Source: Paramecium octaurelia
Taxonomy: Eukaryota; Ciliophora; Oligohymenophorea; Peniculida; Parameciidae
DNA: 64,000 bases
Reading direction: 5' to 3'
Assembly (NCBI GenBank): GCA_905182995.1
Contig: CAJJDP010000041.1
Location: forward strand, 124,589 to 188,588
The notes below the pieces were generated by a model. That model saw nothing but the letters and a program-made list of their open reading frames with translations, was not told where the DNA came from and made no database searches. A program made the position numbers and the translations under genes. The first letter of the stretch is position 1, and each line of letters begins with the position of its first letter. This document shows positions 59,471 through 64,000 of the stretch, piece after piece.

Positions 59471-60521
59471 ATGAAATATTATAAGCAAGGTCAATTGCTT
59501 TGTTACATCGGAACATGGACGCCTTTTGTTATATTAGTCGCAATATTTCTATTCTTCTACGGAATTTATATGTAGGTATATGATGCCTATTAATGTTCAA
59601 GACCTACTTGTTACCCCGAATAAGATCGGAGTACATTGAAAAACCAGTGTTAGAAATAAACACTTACTTGATTCAATTAGTACACATCAATGACTATGTA
59701 TTCAGTAATTCAACTGTGGTAATTACAGTATTATTGCATACAATACTTGTTCTCTTTTTAATTACATTAATAAGAGTAGTAACAATATTGCCTGGGAAAG
59801 TGCCTAAGGAATGGTTGAACAAAGTGGAGGGGGAGATTAACAAGATGATAGAGAATGAGGAGAACATGATCAATTTTCACAAGAAGGGATCATAGACATC
59901 AACATCCTTCTCCTCAGAAATAGATGATGAACAACGATTGCAATTGAATTCCAAAGCAAGGTTGGAATTGATAGATAAATCTGGACATCGGTTCTGTAAG
60001 AATTGCTAGGCATTCAAACCAAAACGTTGTCATCATTGCCGTCAATGCAAGACATGCTGGTTGAAAATGGATCATCATTGTCAATGGCTCAATAATTGCA
60101 TAGGTTACAACAATTATAAATTGTTTATCAATTTACTTGGTTATTCATGTATAAGATACATAATATTTAGGGTTGCTTATAAGTTTTATAATGGTGACTT
60201 ACAGTCGTTGCTATTATGATACTCTAAATTCATATTCATCTGATAGTAAACTCTTCCTGGTTTCTTTCACTTTTTTGTATTGTTGTTTCTTGTGGATACT
60301 TTTAACTGCCTTCACGTTTTTCCACTTATGGTACTCTAATGCATTATAATGAGATCAATAGGGCTATCAAATCTAACATCACAACCCTTGAATATTGCGA
60401 GAACAAACCCAGACAACCAGTTCAGAAGAGTGCTTTAGAGAACATTGTTGAAGTGTTTGGCGTCAATCCTCTAATTTGGTTCTTACCAATTTAACCAAAT
60501 ACGAAACCAATATTGGATTGA
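59471..60521 (+). CDS. DHHC-type protein S-acyltransferase
   Basis: Predicted 323 residues with introns of 26, 22 and 31 nt. Two N-terminal spans, then the zinc and active-site block at about 155-205: [19 protein letters not shown] then [20 protein letters not shown], with DHHC intact. Two more spans follow (third intron lies inside the HLW end of the last). The C-terminal tail has [15 protein letters not shown], matching the TTxE/PaCCT-type end. It palmitoylates membrane-associated proteins. Confidence 0.93.
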
Positions 60522-60569
60522 ATAAAAGATAAATAAATTTACATAATCATATAATTATATTTTTACAAA

Positions 60570-61188
60570 ATGGAAAAAATAGATATATTAGTAAAAGTAG
60601 TAATCATTGGAGATACAACAGTGGGAAAGACAAACATTATGACGCAATATTGTGATACTAATTTTAAAATGAACTCTCTTCCTACAATTGGAGCTGATTC
60701 CAGAGTAAAGATGATTTAAATGAATGAAAGAGAAACTATAAAAATGATGATATGGGATACATGTGGTCAAGAGCGTTTCAAATCCATCACAAAAAATACA
60801 TTCAAAGGAGCATAGGGATTTGTGTTGGTGTATGATATTACATCAAAAAGCACTTTTGAACATGTTGAAGGTTGGCTAGAAGTAAAACTTAAGTTAATCT
60901 AAGTCAATAAAAGATAACATTGATACAAATACAGTTTCGATTGTTTTAGTTGGCAATAAGTCTGATCTAGATGAATTGAGACAGGTTTCAAGAGATTAAG
61001 GATAGACTTTGGCCAATAAACATAATCTCAACTTTTTTGAGACTTCAGCCAAGTTGGGAATTAATCTAAGTGAGGTTTTCGTTTCTCTTGCTAGAAATAT
61101 CAGGAAAATCATAAACTCAGCAAATAAAGATACTGAGATGCTCACTACAGATAAAACTAAAGTTTAAAAGAAGAAAGGGTGTTGCTGA
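60570..61188 (+). CDS. Rab-family small GTPase
   Basis: Predicted 198 residues, one 22-nt intron. Nucleotide-binding motifs: GDTTVGKT (P loop), PTIGAD (switch I), WDTCGQERF (switch II, with Cys where Ala is usual), LVGNKSDLDE and ETSAK. The C-terminus KKKGCC is a double-Cys prenylation site. It regulates vesicle transport on a specific membrane that cannot be named from sequence. DTCGQE instead of DTAGQE is uncommon but tolerated. Confidence 0.93.
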
Positions 61189-61212
61189 TATTTAATATAC
61201 TAAATTAATTAA

Positions 61213-61675
61213 TCATTATGAAAGAATTTATTCTCTACAGGTAGGACACTCTGGTTTTCTCAAAACCCATTCCTTTATGCAATCGCTATGGAAATAATGA
61301 TTGCATTATAGAATTTTAATTAAGATTTTCTCGTTTAGCTCTAACAAACATATTGAGCATACTCTACTTTTGCTAATTATATATTTACTCTGACTCAGTA
61401 ATTTCATCCACTCCAACCAGAATAGGAATATCATCAAACAAATTCTTTGGTTTCTACGCCTTCAACACTTTTAAGTTTGTGGGTTTCAGTTAAGGAAATT
61501 GCAATAAATTAAGGTACATGTAATTCCCAGAAATGAAAGATTATCTCAATGACTCTATGTAATTGTCTCCCCAAAAGTATAGAGATTATTGACTTAATGG
61601 CTTATGAATCTTTTTTTTAATTTCACAGGCTTTCTCTTATGAAATCGTGGATAACAATTATTTTTTTTGATTCAT
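61213..61675 (-). CDS. RING-H2 finger protein
   Basis: Predicted 146 residues, one 22-nt intron just before the finger. RING-H2 ligands are all present: CSICLLELNEKILI, CNHYFHSDCIKEWV and CPTC. The N-terminal 95 residues are basic and hydrophobic in patches (SLYFWGDNYIESLR) but unrecognised. Ubiquitin E3 activity is likely. It ends 25 bp from the end of the convergent Rab gene. Confidence 0.88.
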
Positions 61676-61766
61676 TTGAAAATTTATTTCTCACATTTTT
61701 TTACTAGAATTAGATATAAATAAATATAAAACCTGAAATTCATTACCAAACTTTTATACAATTTAA

Positions 61767-62328
61767 TCACAATAATAATTATAATTCACTTGACAAATCT
61801 AGAATTTATGATAAGTATTAAATTTTCTAATTGTCCATGTACTTCAAAGATTGCTGTCTATGTTACTGCAATTCGCTACTCAACTGTTCAATTATCTTAT
61901 CTCTATTTCGCAATAAATTCTGACAATTCTATATATCTTGTGCATATTGATTCTTTAATTTGGCCACTTCCTACTCCTTCTCCAATTACAAAGCACTCAA
62001 ATACTCCTTCTAATATTGTTTCTCCGCTTCCAAATCCTTCTAACTCTACTCAGTCTTCACCTTATTTGCTCCTTAACTTTATGAACTATATTGCAATATC
62101 TCTTAATCCTTCTTGCTCACCTCCTTTGTCAATAATTACAACTTTGTATTTAAGTAATTGATCTGATCTCATTAATCAATATTATTACTTTCTATTCATA
62201 AACCTATTACATCAACTGAATTTCAGCCTGCTTCAACTCCTCCAAACGTGCAATCTCTGAGTTCATCCTATCGTTATTTAAATTAAATTATATTTTTGAA
62301 ATCCTTACTATTTTTCTCTTTTGATCAT
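61767..62328 (-). CDS. Coiled-coil protein
   Basis: Predicted 164 residues with introns of 41 and 26 nt. It starts MIKREKQMNSEIARLEELKQ and continues as Gln/Leu/Glu coiled coil (KDLEAEKQYQKEYLSALQLE; NLLRNRDKIIEQLSSEL). No other domain. An upstream ATG inside the end of the CWF19-like gene would add 12 residues, but that overlaps coding sequence, so the inner ATG is preferred. The opposite strand is also open here but has no coding signature. Confidence 0.65.
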
Positions 62329-62376
62329 CTAGCACAAAAAAACAATTCAATATAAATTAAATATTCCTATTAATAC

Positions 62377-63360
62377 TCACTATTTTAACATCCTCGTCCA
62401 ATCGTATGATTTCCATATTAATTAAAATGCGTCATTCTCTTATTTGGCTTCTTACTCAGTTCTTGGCTTTGGACTCAAAACATTTGATTTCTCGACACTC
62501 AGAATCGATGCCAATATCTCTCTAGCAAAATTCGATGAAAAATTATTCTCATTCTCAATCACGTGAGCATATCCCAACTTTAAACTGAAATCAACATAAA
62601 AATATGCAAATCCTTTTGGAATCTATTTCCTTATTCCTCCCTTATTCTTTTGAATTTCAATGATCTTTTTGTGAGTTGACCAGAATCCATCTAATTCATC
62701 CATCCCTTGTTTGAAATATAAATTTAAATTAGCCTCCTTGCTAATCTTATATGGTATAGCAACACATTCAATAATAGCATGAGGAACATATTTAAACTTG
62801 AAAGCATTCTCATAAAAGATGCACTCCAAGTTTGCCTTATCAAATGCTCCAACCAAACATTTTTAATAGTTTCTAATCTCTTCATAAGTCTCATCTTCTA
62901 CATCTCTAATGCATTGAACATGCTCCATTGGCACTATTAATAAGTGAGTGTAAGCATTATAAAACCCTTTTAATAGCACAATTATGTATTACTTTGTTTT
63001 GGCAATACTAGCATCACATTGTTGCTTTGACTTAGAATGTAATATTGACTTAATTTCTCATTGCTCAAACAAAACTCGCATTCAGAAATCGCCTTCTATT
63101 ATTATCTTTGCTAAAACAGCATTTCGCCCTTCTTTTAATTTTCCTTATTCTTTTCCTACCTAGTTTTCTGATGGTCTGGTTGTTGATCATCATCCTCTAA
63201 GTCATCAAATTGTAGTCCCTTCTCCTTAATTCTTTGCTTGTGCAATTGATCATCCATGATTCTAACTTTCTCTATTAATCAACAATCAGTAATTACTCTA
63301 TCTAACAGGTTCCTCGATTTCATCTTCATACACCTTGCGTACTTTCACCCCTTTAAGCAT
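62377..63360 (-). CDS. CWF19-like splicing factor (CwfJ domains)
   Basis: Predicted 306 residues with introns of 37 and 26 nt. The N-terminus is charged and Gln-rich. The CwfJ N domain shows SECEFCLS, VMLVLPK and the HIT-like THLLIVPMEHVQCI; the second half has PHAIIECVAIP, LNLYFKQGMDELDGFWSTHK, KGGIRKQIPKGFAYFYVDFS and GYAHVIENENNFSSNFAREI. This is the CWF19L1/L2 family linked to the spliceosome and lariat turnover; the order fits CWF19L2 best. Shorter than animal CWF19L2, which has a long N-terminal extension. Confidence 0.85.
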
Positions 63361-63379
63361 TTATATTAAAATAATAATA

Positions 63380-63660
63380 ATATTGATATAGACAACCCAA
63401 GTTTCAATATTAAAAACATAGAATTAAGTTTACGAAGACGTAGTTTATAGGGGGATCAATAAAATATCCACATAGCTTTTGCCACTCTATTTATCACCCA
63501 TATTTAAAGACAATAAAGATGTATATTTGGAAAGTGTCCCAAAAAGATTGGAGATGAGATGTATAAGAGGTGAATAATTTTGAAGATGAGTCTGAAAATG
63601 AGGAACCTCTTAAGTGGTTACAATAATTAATGCAAATTAAATTGACATTATTTATTTTTG
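63380..63660 (+). pseudogene. Coding-like fragment without a start codon
   Basis: The plus strand reads YEDVVYRGINKISTQLLPLY then SPIFKDNKDVYLESVPKRLE, followed after a TGA and a shift by NNFEDESENEEPLKWLQQLM. The composition is convincing, but no ATG precedes it within the 20 bp left by the divergent CWF19-like start. It may be a remnant, or a gene with a non-obvious first exon. Confidence 0.3.
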
Positions 63661-63819
63661 TTTGAAATTGTGATAACCAAAGTAAAAAGTATTGTAGAAA
63701 TTAAGGATTCAGTAGTAGTTGTTGAATAATGTAATTGGGATTAATAATTATTAAAAATGATTTATTTTATAATCCAATTTTGTATGTTAGAAATAATAAT
63801 ATATATTATATAATTTTAT

Positions 63820-64000
63820 ATGTAACCATCATCGAAATAGCCACCTAAGGAGGATGAATAATGCTAGGTGGAGGATCATATACTGAAGAAGTTTGAATTG
63901 CTGGAATTTAAGGGGAAGGGAGCATACGGTGTGGTGTGGAAGGCAATAGATCGCAAAACAAAATAAATTGTGGCACTAAAGAAAGTAATGTTGTTTATTC
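63820..64000 (+). CDS. MAP kinase, ERK7/MAPK15-like, N-terminal part (cut by window edge)
   Basis: The frame from ATG 63820 starts with a short Gln/Pro tail, then VEDHILKKFELLEFKGKGAY and GVVWKAIDRKTKQIVALKK. KGAYGVVWKA with a preceding EDHILKKF-type helix is the ERK7/8 pattern rather than classic ERK1/2. A splice donor (GTAATG) probably follows ALKK at about 63983. The rest lies outside the window. ERK7 kinases act in cilium maintenance. Confidence 0.7.

Noticed and set aside
61790-62161. 123-residue plus-strand frame, Ser/Pro/Thr-rich
   Set aside because: Antisense of the minus-strand coiled-coil gene, whose exons join cleanly after two introns.

Overview
The window is eukaryotic and almost certainly ciliate macronuclear DNA, most like Paramecium. 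Genes read through cleanly only when TGA is the sole stop and TAA and TAG encode glutamine. Almost every gene then contains one to seven tiny introns (mostly 20-37 nt, starting GTA/GTT and ending AG). Base composition is very AT-rich, and genes sit tens of bases apart. Nearly all models below had to be rebuilt with the ciliate code; for most of them the exon total divides exactly by three after the named introns are removed.

Layout. 1-2.7 kb: an unidentified minus-strand gene fragment, then two tandem CCDC42/CFAP73-type axonemal coiled-coil paralogs. 2.7-6.8 kb: B-box protein, ANTH-like protein, RPL11 and RPS3A, all minus. 7-9.7 kb: two weak small ORFs and a gene-poor stretch. 9.7-15.4 kb: METAP2 (+), a three-thioredoxin-domain protein disulfide isomerase (-) and a PH-domain protein kinase (-). 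15.4-17.3 kb: a decayed reverse-transcriptase relic. 17.3-20.7 kb: a secretory-type HSP70 (-), interrupted by a 393-N gap. 20.7-22.7 kb: a decayed LINE-like endonuclease region. 22.7-25.8 kb: a 1,047-residue protein made largely of about 66 copies of an 11-residue Q/N/E repeat. 26.6-30.3 kb: RPL9, a small basic protein and a VIT-vWA protein. 30.3-35.5 kb: duplicated contig-end sequence and decayed coding relics. 35.5-38.8 kb: a second HSP70 (+).

From 39 kb on the region is dense and ordinary: protein kinase, AGTRAP-like membrane protein, RPL28, RPS4, EGF-domain membrane protein, ADAT3, a cyclic-nucleotide-gated-type K+ channel, F-box protein, TauE/SafE transporter, coiled-coil protein, EMC6, MORN protein, RING protein, an orphan alpha-adaptin-appendage protein, a broken Atg4, a polytopic membrane protein, an EF-hand protein, a DHHC palmitoyltransferase, a Rab GTPase, a RING-H2 protein, a coiled-coil protein, a CWF19-like splicing factor and the start of an ERK7-like kinase.

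There is no operon-like pathway. The set is housekeeping translation, secretory-pathway, membrane-traffic and cilium genes. Three assembly joins (19251-19643 Ns, single n at 31303 and at 36549) are each flanked by the same sequence on both sides. They look like unmerged overlapping contig ends, so the apparent tandem duplications there should not be taken as biology. The most interesting items are the Q/N/E repeat gene, the inverted mosaic HSP70 pair, the two retrotransposon relics, the Atg4 copy that lacks its catalytic cysteine, and the appendage domain without an adaptin trunk.
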